64,000 nt of DNA. Origin: Ostreococcus lucimarinus CCE9901. Lineage: Eukaryota; Chlorophyta; Mamiellophyceae; Mamiellales; Bathycoccaceae. The DNA lies in assembly GCF_000092065.1 (NCBI RefSeq), contig NC_009368.1, positions 1 through 64,000 on the forward strand, in the 5' to 3' direction. This document shows positions 37,470-47,972 of this stretch, piece by piece (the first letter of the stretch is position 1; each line of letters starts with the position of its first letter). Below the pieces are notes generated by a model. That model had not been told where the DNA came from and made no database searches. It saw only the letters and a list, made by a program, of their open reading frames with translations. The position numbers and the translations under genes were made by a program.

Positions 37470-38741
37470 CTACTCGTCGTCTGCGTCCTCGCGCGGTCGT
37501 GCAATAGTTTCCAGCGCCGACGCGGCGTCTGTGAGATTCTCTACGGGAAATCCCAATGCACTTTGAATGACGTTGCAGACGGCGCGCGTTCGCTCGACAA
37601 CGGAAGCTATTTCGTTCCTATCAGAACTCAGAATGTTATTTCGAAGCGTCGCCGCGAGCTCCTTCCACTCGGTTTCGACTTCGCTTCGTGACAAAGCGCC
37701 GGGAAACGCCCCGATAGCAAATATCTGAATCGCAAAATGACCGAGCGTGAGTTCCATCTCGTCCGTCGTCGCGTTTGGCGCACGTTTCGAGTGCCCACTC
37801 TTCAGAAGTGCGTTCGCGGAAGACTTGGACACAACGTCTACGGACAACTGGGCGCGCCGCACCTCTCGCAAGCAAGTCGCGAACGCTGTTTCATCGTCGC
37901 CAAAAAGTCGAACACACAACACTCGCGCGCGCGCGCACGATGATGGATCTAAAGCATCGCGATATTTCATCATCGCCGCGTCGAAGTCACTCCCCGCGAT
38001 CAACTCGCGCGCGACCTCGCGCGCGACGACGCGCGCGGCGGCGCACCACGACGTAATCGCTCGCTTGATTTCAGCTTCCACGCTTGCCTCGGCGTCCGCC
38101 ATCGTAGCTTCCAGCATGGTGCGCACCGCGTCAGCGCTCAAGCGTTCACCATCATGCTTGCGCCACACCTCGAGTTGTCGTCGCATCTCGCGCAAAGATG
38201 CGCACACCGTCTCGTGCTCGCCCGCTCGCTGCGCGTCTCTCAACGATTTCGCCGCTCGCGATAGCTCCAAACGAAACTTCGCCGCTTTGAACCCAACCTC
38301 GTACGCTCGCGCCCGCATAGTTTCCATCGTCGCTTCATTCGTGAATTGTTCCCTCATCCGCAAACCATTCTCGATCTCGCGCGCCATCGCTCGCGATTTC
38401 CGCCGCGCGTTCGCCAACGCCTCGCTCGCCGTCGCCGCGTCCCGTCGCGCTTCTCCGCTCGACCTCGGCGCCATCGCCCGCGCCTCGCGCGCCTCGCGAC
38501 GAATCATTCGCGATATTCGTTCGACATCGTTCCCATCGCGCCGCAGAATCTTCCGCAGCGCGTCCACGACCGCGTCGTCGTCGTCGTCGTCGTTTTCATT
38601 AAACTGCAACAGAAATCCATCCATCGCATCCATCGCCTCTCGTCGCGTCACCGACGTCGCGCGACCGCTCGCGCGTCTCGCATCGCGTCCATCGCGCTCG
38701 TCCTCGCTCGCGTCGGCGTCGCTGTCGTGAAAGTACCCCAT
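37470..38741 (-). CDS. Unknown helical protein
   Basis: A protein of 423 residues from ATG 38741, with an acidic N-terminus (MGYFHDSDADASEDERD) and then almost continuous predicted helix rich in Ala, Arg and Glu. Local coiled-coil stretches occur (RRKSRAMAREIENGLRMREQ; REMRRQLEVWRKH). It has no membrane segment, zinc motif or catalytic signature. The helical-bundle look would suit a vesicle-tethering or scaffold protein, and it is divergent from Sec1 (243 bp apart), but that is only suggestive. Its stop is 36 bp from the convergent GT77 gene. Confidence 0.65.
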   Translation of the reverse strand: MGYFHDSDADASEDERDGRDARRASGRATSVTRREAMDAMDGFLLQFNENDDDDDDAVVDALRKILRRDGNDVERISRMIRREAREARAMAPRSSGEARRDAATASEALANARRKSRAMAREIENGLRMREQFTNEATMETMRARAYEVGFKAAKFRLELSRAAKSLRDAQRAGEHETVCASLREMRRQLEVWRKHDGERLSADAVRTMLEATMADAEASVEAEIKRAITSWCAAARVVAREVARELIAGSDFDAAMMKYRDALDPSSCARARVLCVRLFGDDETAFATCLREVRRAQLSVDVVSKSSANALLKSGHSKRAPNATTDEMELTLGHFAIQIFAIGAFPGALSRSEVETEWKELAATLRNNILSSDRNEIASVVERTRAVCNVIQSALGFPVENLTDAASALETIARPREDADDE

Positions 38742-38984
38742 GACGGCGCCGTCGCGCTCGACGCGTCGCCGTCTGCGACCAACGACTCGGCACTGTCCGA
38801 CGCGTCGCCGTCGCGCGCACGACGCGTCATGGCGGATTCGAGCGCGCGCGCGTTCGCCAGCGTCACCAAGCGTCGTTTACTGGTGCGTCGTCGACCGCGC
38901 GTTCCCGCGCGCGCGAAGGCGCCGATGAACGCGCGACGCGCGACTGACTGCGACGTTTGGATGTTTGGCGCGCGTTAGGTGGAC

Positions 38985-41044
38985 ATGCTGACGACGAAAC
39001 TGCGCGATCGCGCGAGCGCGTGGCGGGTGTTGATCGTCGATGATACGTCGCTGCGGGTGGTGTCGTCGGCGTGCAAGATGAGCGATCTCGCGGAGGCGTG
39101 CGTGAGCGGTACGAGGAGGCGAGGCGACGAACGAGACCGACGCGAAGGCGAACCGAACGCGAACGCGAGGGAGGTGAGAGACGCGCGCGTGACTGACCGA
39201 TGGACGATGCGTCGTCGTCGTCGCTCGCAGTCGTGGAAAATTTGGACGTCGCGCGCGCGCCGCAACCGACGCTGGACGGGGTGTATTTCATCGCGCCGAG
39301 CGAACGCTCGGTGGCGCGCGTCGTGGAGGATTGCGAAAAGAAGCTGTATCGTAAGGCGCACGTGTTTTTTACCTCGGCCGCGCCGCGAGGGGTTTTGAAC
39401 GCGATCAAAGCGAGCAAGGCGTGCGTGTCCATGCTCGGGAACTGCAGTGAGATGAATCTGGAGTACTTTACGGTGGATCCGAAAGGTTTCAGCGTCGGCG
39501 TAGAGGACGCTTTGCGAGGGACGTTTGCGGTCGGATCGGAACAGTCGCAGGCGCAGGCGAGAATGATGGATATGATCGCGCAGCGGTTGGCGACGGTGAT
39601 GGTGTCGCTCGGGGAGATTCCGTCGATTAGGTACATGGCCAAGGTTGGGAATAAGAAGAGCGACGTATCGCGCGGCGTCGCCGACCGACTCGATCGTTCG
39701 CTCACCGCTCTTTTGCGCGCAAAAGGTGCGGAGGCGGCGAAGAACAATCCCACGTGCGACGTGTTGATCGTCGATCGCTCGTTCGACGTCATCACGCCCG
39801 TGGTTCACGAGTGGACGTACGAAAGCATGGTGACGGATTTGTTAAACGTGCCGAACGGCGTGTATCAGTACAAGATCACGACGAAGAAGGGCGAAGAATC
39901 AAAAGAAGCCGTGCTCGGGGAGAACGATCCGCTGTGGGTCGAGCTTCGCCACGCGCACATCGCCGAAGTTTTAACCGTATTAGCGGATAAAGCGAAAACG
40001 TTCGCGAACGTCGGTCCGGATGGGGGCGTTGTTGGTGGCCGTGATTTAACCACCGGTCAATTGAAGAAAGCCGTCGAGGCGTTGCCCAGAGTGTTGGAGC
40101 AACAAGCCAAACTTTCGGTGCACACGTCTATCGCTGGTGAGATCAACGCTGTTTTGCAAAAGTCCGCGTTGAGCGAGGTCGGGCGCTTGGAGCAAGACGT
40201 GGTGTTCGGCGACGCGACGAGCAAAGATCTCATCGCGTTGTTCAACGACCTCGACTCGCGCGGCGTGCGTTTGCCCATGGTGGAGAAACTTCGTCTATTG
40301 CTGTGCTACGTCAGTTCGCACCCGCAAAAGATTGACGAAAGTGAAAAGAAGCGATGGATGACGAACACTGGGCTGACGCTCGCGGACGTGAACATCTTGC
40401 AAAATCTAGAGTTATTGGGCGTGAAGGTTCTGAAAGACGGCGCATCGAATCCGTTTTCGAGCTCGATGTTTGGCTCGAGTACCAAGAGCATTCGACCGAA
40501 AGTGCTCGAACGCAAAGGCGCGGGGAGCGAGTGGGATTTATTTAGATTTTTACCCACGATGGCGGGCTTGGTGACCGAGCTTGATGCGGGAACTCTCGAC
40601 GCGACGGAGTATCCATCCGTCGGAATCTCTCCGGGAGCGGCGAACGCGCCGCCTACGATGATGTCGCCAACGAAATCGCGCTCGGTGCGCACGCGAACTG
40701 AAGCGTCGTGGGCGACACACAGTAGCGCGGGTAGCTTAGGCGGCGACGGCGACTCCGAGAGATCGGCATCGGGGACGAATCATCGACGAAGTGACTCCAT
40801 GACGTCGAATCGCGCGGCGAGCCAGCGTTCGAGTCGTCGCCTCATAGTCTTCGTCGTGGGCGGTATGACTCGTGGTGAGTTGCGCGAGGCACACGTCCTG
40901 AGTCAGAAATTACACCGTGAGGTCATCATCGGCTCCACCTCGCTCGAAACTCCCGCGTCGTTCGTAGAAAAACTCGCCGGCTTGGCGTCTGTCGCTTCGA
41001 TTCCAGAGAAATACGCCGACATCGCGGATTTGTCTGGACTGTAA
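38985..41044 (+). CDS. SEC1: Sec1/Munc18 (SM) protein, KEULE-like, one intron (38985-39108 + 39231-41044)
   Basis: The spliced product is 645 residues. Exon 1 encodes the SM N-terminus (WRVLIVDDTSLRVVSSACKMSDL). A GTACGA donor at 39109 and the CTCGCAG acceptor ending at 39230 give a 122-bp intron, and exon 2 resumes VVENLDVARAPQPTLDGVYFI, restoring the family order. Later motifs are DVLIVDRSFDVITPVVHEWTYE, LWVELRHAHIAEV and the C-terminal FVVGGMTRGELREAH. SM proteins clasp syntaxin-type SNAREs and drive fusion at the plasma membrane. A Ser/Thr-rich disordered insert (about 490-560) lies before the last domain. Without exon 1 the protein would lack the first 40 residues that contact syntaxin. 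Confidence 0.94.
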
Positions 41045-41162
41045 TGGAAATAAACCTCGCGGAGTTCATGCGATACGTAAACGAGTGACGCTATACGAGA
41101 AGTACGATACATGAATGAGTGATACAGGAAGAAATACAGACTAAAATCGCGCGCAATCGCCG

Positions 41163-41612
41163 TCACATGACGGAGCAACACGTCGGTTGCGTCGCCGACG
41201 CGTCCTTGTTTGCCTCCGACGCCCGCTTCCGCGTCTCGCCCCGCGTCGACGCATTCTCGCTGACGATGAGATGCGCGATGCGTACCTCGCCACTCACGAA
41301 TCCGCACCACTTCAACGCCTTCGAGTCCGGCTCTAAAATTTTCCCGTCGAGCACCACGCGCAGGTACGCCGGCGACGCCGGCTTGGGCGACGTCGCCTCG
41401 TCCCCGTCCCCGATCGCCCCATCCGACGTCTCGCGCGCCAACCACGGCGCGTCCCACAGCGCGCGTTTCAAATCCGCCACCGTCGCGTTTTCATCCTCTA
41501 AAACCACCGGCCCTACGTCCGCGCCCTCGACGCGTCGCGCCTTGACGCGAAACGCCGCCGCCGCCGTCGTCTCACCTTCGTCCCCGCGCGCCCGCTCGCG
41601 CGCCGCGTCCAT
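41163..41612 (-). CDS. MUB: Membrane-anchored ubiquitin-fold protein (MUB), prenylated
   Basis: A protein of 149 residues. The ubiquitin-fold segment runs from about 18 to 115 (FRVKARRVEGADVGPVVLEDENATVADLK, then LRVVLDGKILEPDSKALKWCG), without a terminal Gly-Gly. The C-terminus CCSVM is a CaaX box (CSVM, farnesylation type by the Met end) with an adjacent palmitoylatable Cys, as in plant and fungal MUBs. MUBs recruit group VI E2 enzymes to the plasma membrane. An insert (DGAIGDGDEATSPKPAS) separates two beta strands and is longer than in land plants. It converges with SEC1 across 118 bp. Confidence 0.88.
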   Translation of the reverse strand: MDAARERARGDEGETTAAAAFRVKARRVEGADVGPVVLEDENATVADLKRALWDAPWLARETSDGAIGDGDEATSPKPASPAYLRVVLDGKILEPDSKALKWCGFVSGEVRIAHLIVSENASTRGETRKRASEANKDASATQPTCCSVM

Positions 41613-42080
41613 GCCCGCGCTCGAATCGACCGACCGCGCGCCCCAACGCGCGCCGATCCGAGCTCGCGATCGCTCGTATCACCGCCGCGCCGGTCCGACG
41701 ACGCCGATCCGACGCAAAAATCCAAATCCAATCCGATCCGTTCGACGCCGCCGCCTCGCGTCCGCGCCGCCGCCTCGCGTTCGCGCGCGATCCGCGCGCG
41801 TCTCCCGACGCCGTCCTCGCGCGTCCGTCCCGTCCCGAGGCGTCCCGTCGCGCGTCGCGCGTCGCGCGATGCCGTTCGGTCGAATCGGCGCGCGTCGATC
41901 GGTCGATCGATCGATCGATCGATCGATCGATCGATCGATCGCCGCGCGCTCGAACCTCACCTCGAGGTTCGCGTCGCGTTCGTCGAAACCGACCCGCGCC
42001 GCGGACGGTTCGGTTCGAGTCAACGCGGCGCCGCGGCGCGATCGAGCGCGAAACCGCGACGCCGCGAACGCGCGAACGCG
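41613..42080. other. Divergent promoter with a TCGA tetranucleotide array, MUB / CCT7
   Basis: 468 bp. A perfect (TCGA)n array of about ten units spans 41903-41942. It is directly followed by an 8-bp inverted repeat with a 5-base loop (CGAACCTC...GAGGTTCG, 41951-41971). A GGTTCGAGTC word at about 42011 resembles a Pol III B box, but no tRNA fold surrounds it. No coding sequence is convincing. Confidence 0.5.
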
Positions 42081-44097
42081 ATGGCGGCGCCGATGGTGCG
42101 CATGCCCGATGGGCGATTAATAGTGCGTGTCGCGACGGCGACGGCGCGGACGACGCGACGCGCGACGCGCGAAGAGACGCGATCGGAACGCGCGCGCGCG
42201 ATGGCTCGCGACGGCGGATGAAGAGGATGATTTCGAGCGATGCGACGTCGCGCGAACGACGAGGGGGGGGGCGCGCGACGGAGGAGGGGTCGAAGAATTT
42301 GTGTGCTTCGAGCGCGGACGTCGCGCGGGACGTCGGCGCGACGCGGGAGACGCGAGGCGGCGATGATGGTGATGATGAAGACTGAAGACTGAAGACTGAC
42401 GCTCGCGAACGAACGCGCGAACGCAGCAACCGCAAATCGTGCTGCTCAGGGAAGGCACGGACACGTCGCAAGGACGCGGACAGTGCGTGTCGAACATAAA
42501 CGCGTGCTGTGCGGTGGCGGATACGGTGCGAACGACGCTTGGACCGCGAGGATTAGATAAACTCGTGCGAGACGCGCGAGGAAACACGACGATTTCCAAC
42601 GACGGCGCGACGATTATGAAACTGTTGGAGATTGTGCATCCGGCGGCGAAAACGCTCGTGGACATCGCGAGAGCGCAGGATAGCGAAGTGGGGGACGGGA
42701 CGACGACGGTGGTGATACTGGCGGGGGAGCTGTTGAAGGAGGCGAAGACGTTCATCGAGGACGGCGTGCACCCGATGAATGTCATCAAGTCGTTTCGAGA
42801 GGCGTGCGATTTGGCGACGGCGCGCGTGCGCGAATTGGCGACGTCCATCGAAGGGAACAGCGCGGAGGAGAAGGATGAACTTTTGAAGAAATGCGCGATG
42901 ACGACGCTGAGCTCCAAACTTGTAGGAGGGGAGAAGGACTTCTTTGCCGACATGTGCGTCAAGGCGGTGCGCTCGCTCGATCAAGACTTGTTGGACCCGA
43001 AGATGATTGGCGTGAAAAAGGTCATGGGCGGAGGGATGACGGATTCGTTCTTGGTGGATGGCGTGGCGTTTAAGAAGACGTTCGCCTACGCCGGCTTCGA
43101 GCAAATGACGAAGAGCTTCAAAAAGCCGAAGATTTTGGCGCTCAACATGGAGCTCGAACTGAAGAGCGAAAAAGACAACGCCGAGGTGCGCCTGAGCGAT
43201 CCGACCAAGTATCAAGAAATCGTTGACGCTGAATGGAACATCATTTACGAGAAGCTCGACAAATGCGTGGCGTCGGGAGCGAACATCATTCTGAGTAGAC
43301 TCGCGATCGGGGACTTGGCGACGCAATATTTCGCCGACCGCGGATTGTTTTGCGCCGGTCGCGTAGACGCGCAGGATTTGGAACGCGTGACGCGCGCCAC
43401 CGGCGCGCCGGTGCAGACCACGGTGAACAACATCACGGACGCCCAGCTCGGATCGTGCGAGTTGTTCGAAGAGATTCAAGTCGGTAACGAACGGTACAAC
43501 ATTTTTAGAGGTTGTCCGCAGGCGAAGACATGCACGCTCATCTTGCGCGGCGGCGCCGAGCAATTCATCGAGGAGGCGGCGCGCTCGCTCAACGACGCCA
43601 TCGAAATTGTTCGCCGCGCGGTGAAGAACGCGGCGATCGTCCCTGGTGGCGGTGCGATCGATATGGAGTTGAGCAAGTACTTGCGCAACCACGCGCGCAC
43701 GGTGGCGGGCAAATCTCAGCTCTTCATCAACGCCTTTGCCAAAGCTTTAGAAATCATCCCGCGACAGCTCTGCGACAATTCCGGGCACGACGCGACCGAC
43801 GTGTTGAACAAGCTCAGACAAAAGCACGCGGGCGATGACGGGGCGAATTTCGGCGTCGATGTCAACGGAGGTGGCATCTGCGACACGCACGAACGCTTCA
43901 TCTGGGAACCGAGCCTGGTGAAAATCAACGCCCTGAACGCCGCCACCGAAGCGACGTGCTTGATTCTCTCCGTGGACGAAACCGTGAGAAACCCGCGAAG
44001 CGAAGGCGCGGATGAAGGCATGGGTGGCGGCGGTGGTCGGGGCATGCCGATGGGAGGTAGAGGAGGTGGTCGCGGCCGGGGTCGCGGCCGACGATAG
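42081..44097 (+). CDS. CCT7: T-complex chaperonin subunit eta (CCT7), one intron (42081-42095 + 42427-44097)
   Basis: The spliced product is 561 residues. Exon 1 is only 15 nt (MAAPM). A GTGCGC donor at 42096 and CAG acceptor ending at 42426 enclose a 331-bp intron. Exon 2 starts [16 protein letters not shown], matching the eta-subunit N-terminus. Group II chaperonin motifs are present: [28 protein letters not shown] and [10 protein letters not shown]. The C-terminal Gly/Arg-rich tail ([13 protein letters not shown]) resembles the eta-type tail but is longer. CCT folds actin, tubulin and WD proteins in the cytosol. The tiny first exon makes the start easy to miss. A G-run (G9) sits inside the intron near 42263. 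Confidence 0.96.
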
Positions 44098-44145
44098 ATT
44101 TGTTGAATACATACAACCTTAACATTTGTTACACAAACCGCACAA

Positions 44146-46503
44146 CTAGTCGCCGTCGTCGCTACTGAGCTCGCCGCTAAGAATGGAATCGTCGACGTAC
44201 AGATCCGAGGTATCCAACGCGTTGATGTATCTCGCGAGCATCGCCGCGGACTCCTCAGCCTCTTCTAATTCTTCTAAACGCACTTTCGCGTCCTCGTCTT
44301 GAAGATGCGCGTATTTAGGCGCCCAGGGCGAACCGGGTTCGTCGTCAATGGGCGACCCTGGACTCGTCTCGCTCGCCGGTTCGGGCGTCGGCGCGGCAAC
44401 GGATGGCGACTGTGCGGACATCAGAGCGTCTCTCGACAATCGCGACGCTTCGTCCGGCAAGTGCTCGTCCACATGCACGTTTCTCGCGGCGAGAAGGACG
44501 TTGTGTATGAGCATCACCGCCACCGGTTCGAAAATGCCCGACGACGTCAGCGTCGGCGTGCGAACGCCCGTCGTCAAATCCATGATGTCCCTGGGCGTGA
44601 GCACGGCGAATTTCTTCGGCGCAAATTGAGCGGCGGCGTAAGATGCGAGTCCAATCGACGTCGCGGAGGCTAAAGATCCTAGCAACGAAGGTGCGCCTCG
44701 CGACAAGTGCGCGTCGGCGCTTTCGTCGAGTACGTCTTCGTCCGCGGCGCCGCAGCGGCGCGAAAACGGCGCGCCGTCGAGCAACATTCCGAACACTTCT
44801 TCCGCCGTCTCTTCGACATCTCCCGGACTCGATGGTCGCATCGTCGACGCCCATTCTGACGAAGCGAACGCGCACGTCACGGCGTGTCGGGAAACTTCGT
44901 CCGCGTGGCGCGGATACGCCTTGGCTAATCGCGACCGCAGCGTCGCCATGCGAGGATGTCGGCACACGCCGTCCAGAACAATCGTCGACGCCGGTGCGAG
45001 TCGGCCGCGTTGCGCGCGACCGACCAGACGCAGCGTCGCGACTTCAAATGCGCTCAACGACGGGTGCGATGCGACGCGAAGAGCAAACATCGCGTGACCG
45101 GTTGAACGAAATTTCGGAAGCGCGTCGAGCTCGCTCGGATCCGTCGCCGGACACTTTCCGGTGTCCGCGCCGAGGGTCAGCGCGGAGTACAATATATCGA
45201 TCCAATTCGCCCCGCGTCCGACGCCGGTGACTTTTTCGACGACGCGCGACACGCTCCCGCCTCTCGTCTGCAGTCCGCACATCGGATCCCTGAGCAACTT
45301 CCACGCCTCGGCGTGCGGATCCAAGTACGCCGAGCTTCGACACAGCGTCACTCCCAACCGCATGCCGAGTCGAACGCGCTCGCGCGGAGGAAGCGTGGCG
45401 AGGAGTAAGAACGGGCGTATCAAACCGGCGCGGTACGCCTTGTCTCGGTAATCGCTCTCGCGGTCGAGAACGTCAAATATGAACCCCGCGCGCTCGTCCG
45501 CGGCTTCGCGTTTCGCCAGCCGCAAATCCCACCCGCGCGCGATCTCCTCCGCCGACGCCGTCGCCGTCGCCGCGTCGTCCCCGCGGCTCAGCGCGCGCTT
45601 AAACGCCTTCGCCAACGCCCCGATCGTGGGCACGGACACGTGTCCACCGATGTTTATTCTGCGCGTCGTCGTCTCCGCCGCGGCGCACCTCGCGCACGAT
45701 CCCCCACCCGGCCGCGAGCGCTTGCGCATCACCTCCGCGTCCTCGCCGCACCGCTCGCACGCCGCCGTCCCCCCCCCACACACCATGCACTCGTACGCGT
45801 CGCTCCCGCGCGTCCCACGCCTGACGTGCGAACTCTTTTCCCCGCACCACGAGCACCACGCGACGCGTCTCGTCGCCGCCGCGAACGCCTCGCTCGTCGT
45901 CCACGTCTCCACCCATCCCGCGCACTTCGCGCACCTCCCGTCCCCGATCTTCGCGAATCCCTCCGCGCATCGTTCGCACTTGTGCGTCGCCCTCGCGCAC
46001 CGCGCGCAGTGACTCAGATACGTCCCTCTTCTCCCCGTCGCTCGCGTCACTCGATGTCGCGTCTCTTTGCCGCACCACGAGCACCGCCCGCTCGGCGACA
46101 TCCTTCGCGCGACGCTCTCCACCCCGTCCCCGCCCTCCGCGTCCGACCACTTGAATCCATCATTATTTTTCGTCACCGCGCACGCGCACGCCAGGCACGC
46201 GTCGTCGTCCCATCCGTCGCCGCTTCTCGCCATCGCTCGACACGTCGCGAACCGCGCGCACGCCCGCGTCCGTCCCGCGCACGCCCCGCACGCGCGCGGC
46301 GCTCGCGCGGCGCTCGACCGCGTCACCGCCGCGTGCGACGTCTCGTGGAAGCACCACGAGCACCGCGCGATGAGCGCGCGCGTCGCGGCGGGCGTCGGCG
46401 CGTCGCGCGACGTCGAGGCGCCGGACGCGCTCGGCGTCGCGCTTCGCGTCGAGCGCGCGCGCGAGCTCGGCGCGCGGTCGAGCGCGTCGCGCGCGTCGCG
46501 CAT
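44146..46503 (-). CDS. Unknown protein with an N-terminal array of CxxC zinc-ribbon-like units
   Basis: A protein of 785 residues. Residues about 45-265 hold at least eight CxxC pairs, several within a repeated pattern CSWCG-[EK]-[KE]...C..C (RCSWCFHETSH, RCSWCGKETRH, WCSWCGEKSSH, each followed by a CARC, CMVC or CERC). This gives a three-fold repeat of a double-CxxC module. Residues 290-620 are helical and lack cysteine arrays. The C-terminus is acidic with a coiled coil and ends SGELSSDDGD. I recognise no family. The repeat suggests zinc binding for RNA, protein or ubiquitin contact. The start ATG at 46503 follows an AT-richer leader. Confidence 0.7.
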   Translation of the reverse strand: MRDARDALDRAPSSRARSTRSATPSASGASTSRDAPTPAATRALIARCSWCFHETSHAAVTRSSAARAPRACGACAGRTRACARFATCRAMARSGDGWDDDACLACACAVTKNNDGFKWSDAEGGDGVESVARRMSPSGRCSWCGKETRHRVTRATGRRGTYLSHCARCARATHKCERCAEGFAKIGDGRCAKCAGWVETWTTSEAFAAATRRVAWCSWCGEKSSHVRRGTRGSDAYECMVCGGGTAACERCGEDAEVMRKRSRPGGGSCARCAAAETTTRRINIGGHVSVPTIGALAKAFKRALSRGDDAATATASAEEIARGWDLRLAKREAADERAGFIFDVLDRESDYRDKAYRAGLIRPFLLLATLPPRERVRLGMRLGVTLCRSSAYLDPHAEAWKLLRDPMCGLQTRGGSVSRVVEKVTGVGRGANWIDILYSALTLGADTGKCPATDPSELDALPKFRSTGHAMFALRVASHPSLSAFEVATLRLVGRAQRGRLAPASTIVLDGVCRHPRMATLRSRLAKAYPRHADEVSRHAVTCAFASSEWASTMRPSSPGDVEETAEEVFGMLLDGAPFSRRCGAADEDVLDESADAHLSRGAPSLLGSLASATSIGLASYAAAQFAPKKFAVLTPRDIMDLTTGVRTPTLTSSGIFEPVAVMLIHNVLLAARNVHVDEHLPDEASRLSRDALMSAQSPSVAAPTPEPASETSPGSPIDDEPGSPWAPKYAHLQDEDAKVRLEELEEAEESAAMLARYINALDTSDLYVDDSILSGELSSDDGD

Positions 46504-46641
46504 CGTCGCGGCGGACCGCCGCGCGACGCGCGCTCGCGACGCGCAGTGACGCGACGATGCGCGACGCTTTGATTGATGCGTGCGATGCGTTGATTCATTT
46601 AATTCATTTAATCGCCGCGCGTGCGTTCGCGTCGACGCGTC

Positions 46642-47478
46642 TCAGCGTCGGGCGCGACGCACGCGATCGCGCATTCTGAACGCGCGGTCGTCCGGCGACG
46701 CGCGCTCGAAGGCGACGTCGCGAGGCGCGTCGACGACGGCGCGGCGGACGCGCTCGGGACGCTCGGGAAGCGGCGGCGCGGGTCTGCGCGCGGCGTCGAC
46801 GTCTAAACCGGCGAGCAAACGCGTGAGCTCTCGCGTGCTCACGGGACGCTCGCCCGGGGCGCGCGTCATGCACACGGCGTCGACGCCGTCGGCGTAGTAA
46901 CCGCGACGCGAGCCGCGCGTCTCGAAGCCGCACTTTTCGTACATGGCCAACGCGGCGACGTTGGTCGCGCGCACCTCCAACGCGGCCGCGTTCGTCGGCT
47001 GCAGACCTAACATGGCTTTTAACACGCGCGCGCCCAGGCCTCGGCGTCGCAGCGATCGCCTGGTCGCGATTTGCGTCACCTGCGTCTCGCCCGCCACGCA
47101 GACGCAAAATCCAATCGCGCCGACGACGCGCGCGTCCGATTCGCTCGCCTCGCCCGCCGCCGGCACCGCCACCAGCGCTCTGTGCGTCTTCGACGTCTCC
47201 GCGTCGACGCTTCGCTCGAGATCGTCTCGCACCGTCGCCTCGCTCCAATCGACGTCGGCGTCCGCGCACAGCGCCGTCGCCGCGTCGAAGTCGCGTCGAC
47301 GCGCCGGTCGAATCGCCCACGCCGCGACGCCTTCGCACAGCGCGTCCGTCGCGCTCGACGACGCGTCGCGAGAAGACGCGTTTCGCGACGCGTCACGTCC
47401 CGTCCGCGTCCGCGTCCGCGTCGCGCCGCGAATCGTCGCGAAACGCGGCGTCGTCGCGCCACATTCTCGAATCTTCAT
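46642..47478 (-). CDS. GNAT-family N-acetyltransferase (RimI-like)
   Basis: A protein of 278 residues. After a Thr/Arg-rich, plastid-like N-terminus of about 60 residues comes a GNAT fold: AIRPARRRDFDAATALC, ARVVGAIGFCVCVAGETQVTQIATRRSLRRRGLGARVLKAML with the acetyl-CoA loop RRRGLGA (pattern Q/RxxGxG/A), then ALEVRATNVAALAMYEKCGFETRGSRRGYY. That end is the RimI/NAA signature of N-terminal or ribosomal-protein acetyltransferases. The C-terminal 70 residues are Arg/Pro-rich. Plastid GNATs of this type acetylate protein N-termini or lysines. The gene is divergent from the KH protein (177 bp). Confidence 0.78.
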   Translation of the reverse strand: MKIRECGATTPRFATIRGATRTRTRTGRDASRNASSRDASSSATDALCEGVAAWAIRPARRRDFDAATALCADADVDWSEATVRDDLERSVDAETSKTHRALVAVPAAGEASESDARVVGAIGFCVCVAGETQVTQIATRRSLRRRGLGARVLKAMLGLQPTNAAALEVRATNVAALAMYEKCGFETRGSRRGYYADGVDAVCMTRAPGERPVSTRELTRLLAGLDVDAARRPAPPLPERPERVRRAVVDAPRDVAFERASPDDRAFRMRDRVRRARR

Positions 47479-47655
47479 TCGTCGCGCGCGCGCGCGCGCG
47501 CGCCGCGTCCGCGTCGCCGGCGCGCGTCCGCGCGCTCGAGCTTCGCAGGTCTCTGTACGCGCGTCCGCGGACGCGCACGAGCGCGCGCTCGTTCGCGGGC
47601 GACGCGATGATGACGACGCGCGATGCGACGCCGGCGATTCGATTCGCGCCGCACA

Positions 47656-47937
47656 ATGCCGCGCGACGACGACGACGACGCGCGACGACGCGCGGACGCG
47701 CGCGCGACGGTGTCCGGCGAGCGACGCGACGGCGCGCGTCGCCGCGCGCGCTCGAGGTCGAGCGAGGGACGACGACGACGGTCGAGGTCGGATTCGCGAC
47801 GACGACGACGACGACGCGACGACGCGAGCGACGACGCGCGCGACGACGACGCGCGCGAGCGACGACGCGCGCGACGGTCTCGGTCTCGGTCTCGGTCGCG
47901 ATCGAGGGACGACGCGCGACGAAGGCGACGACGACGG

Positions 47938-47972
<35 letters not shown>

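Noticed and set aside
42000-42025. GGTTCGAGTC, B-box-like word upstream of CCT7
   Set aside because: No A box or cloverleaf around it. Such words are frequent in CG-rich sequence.
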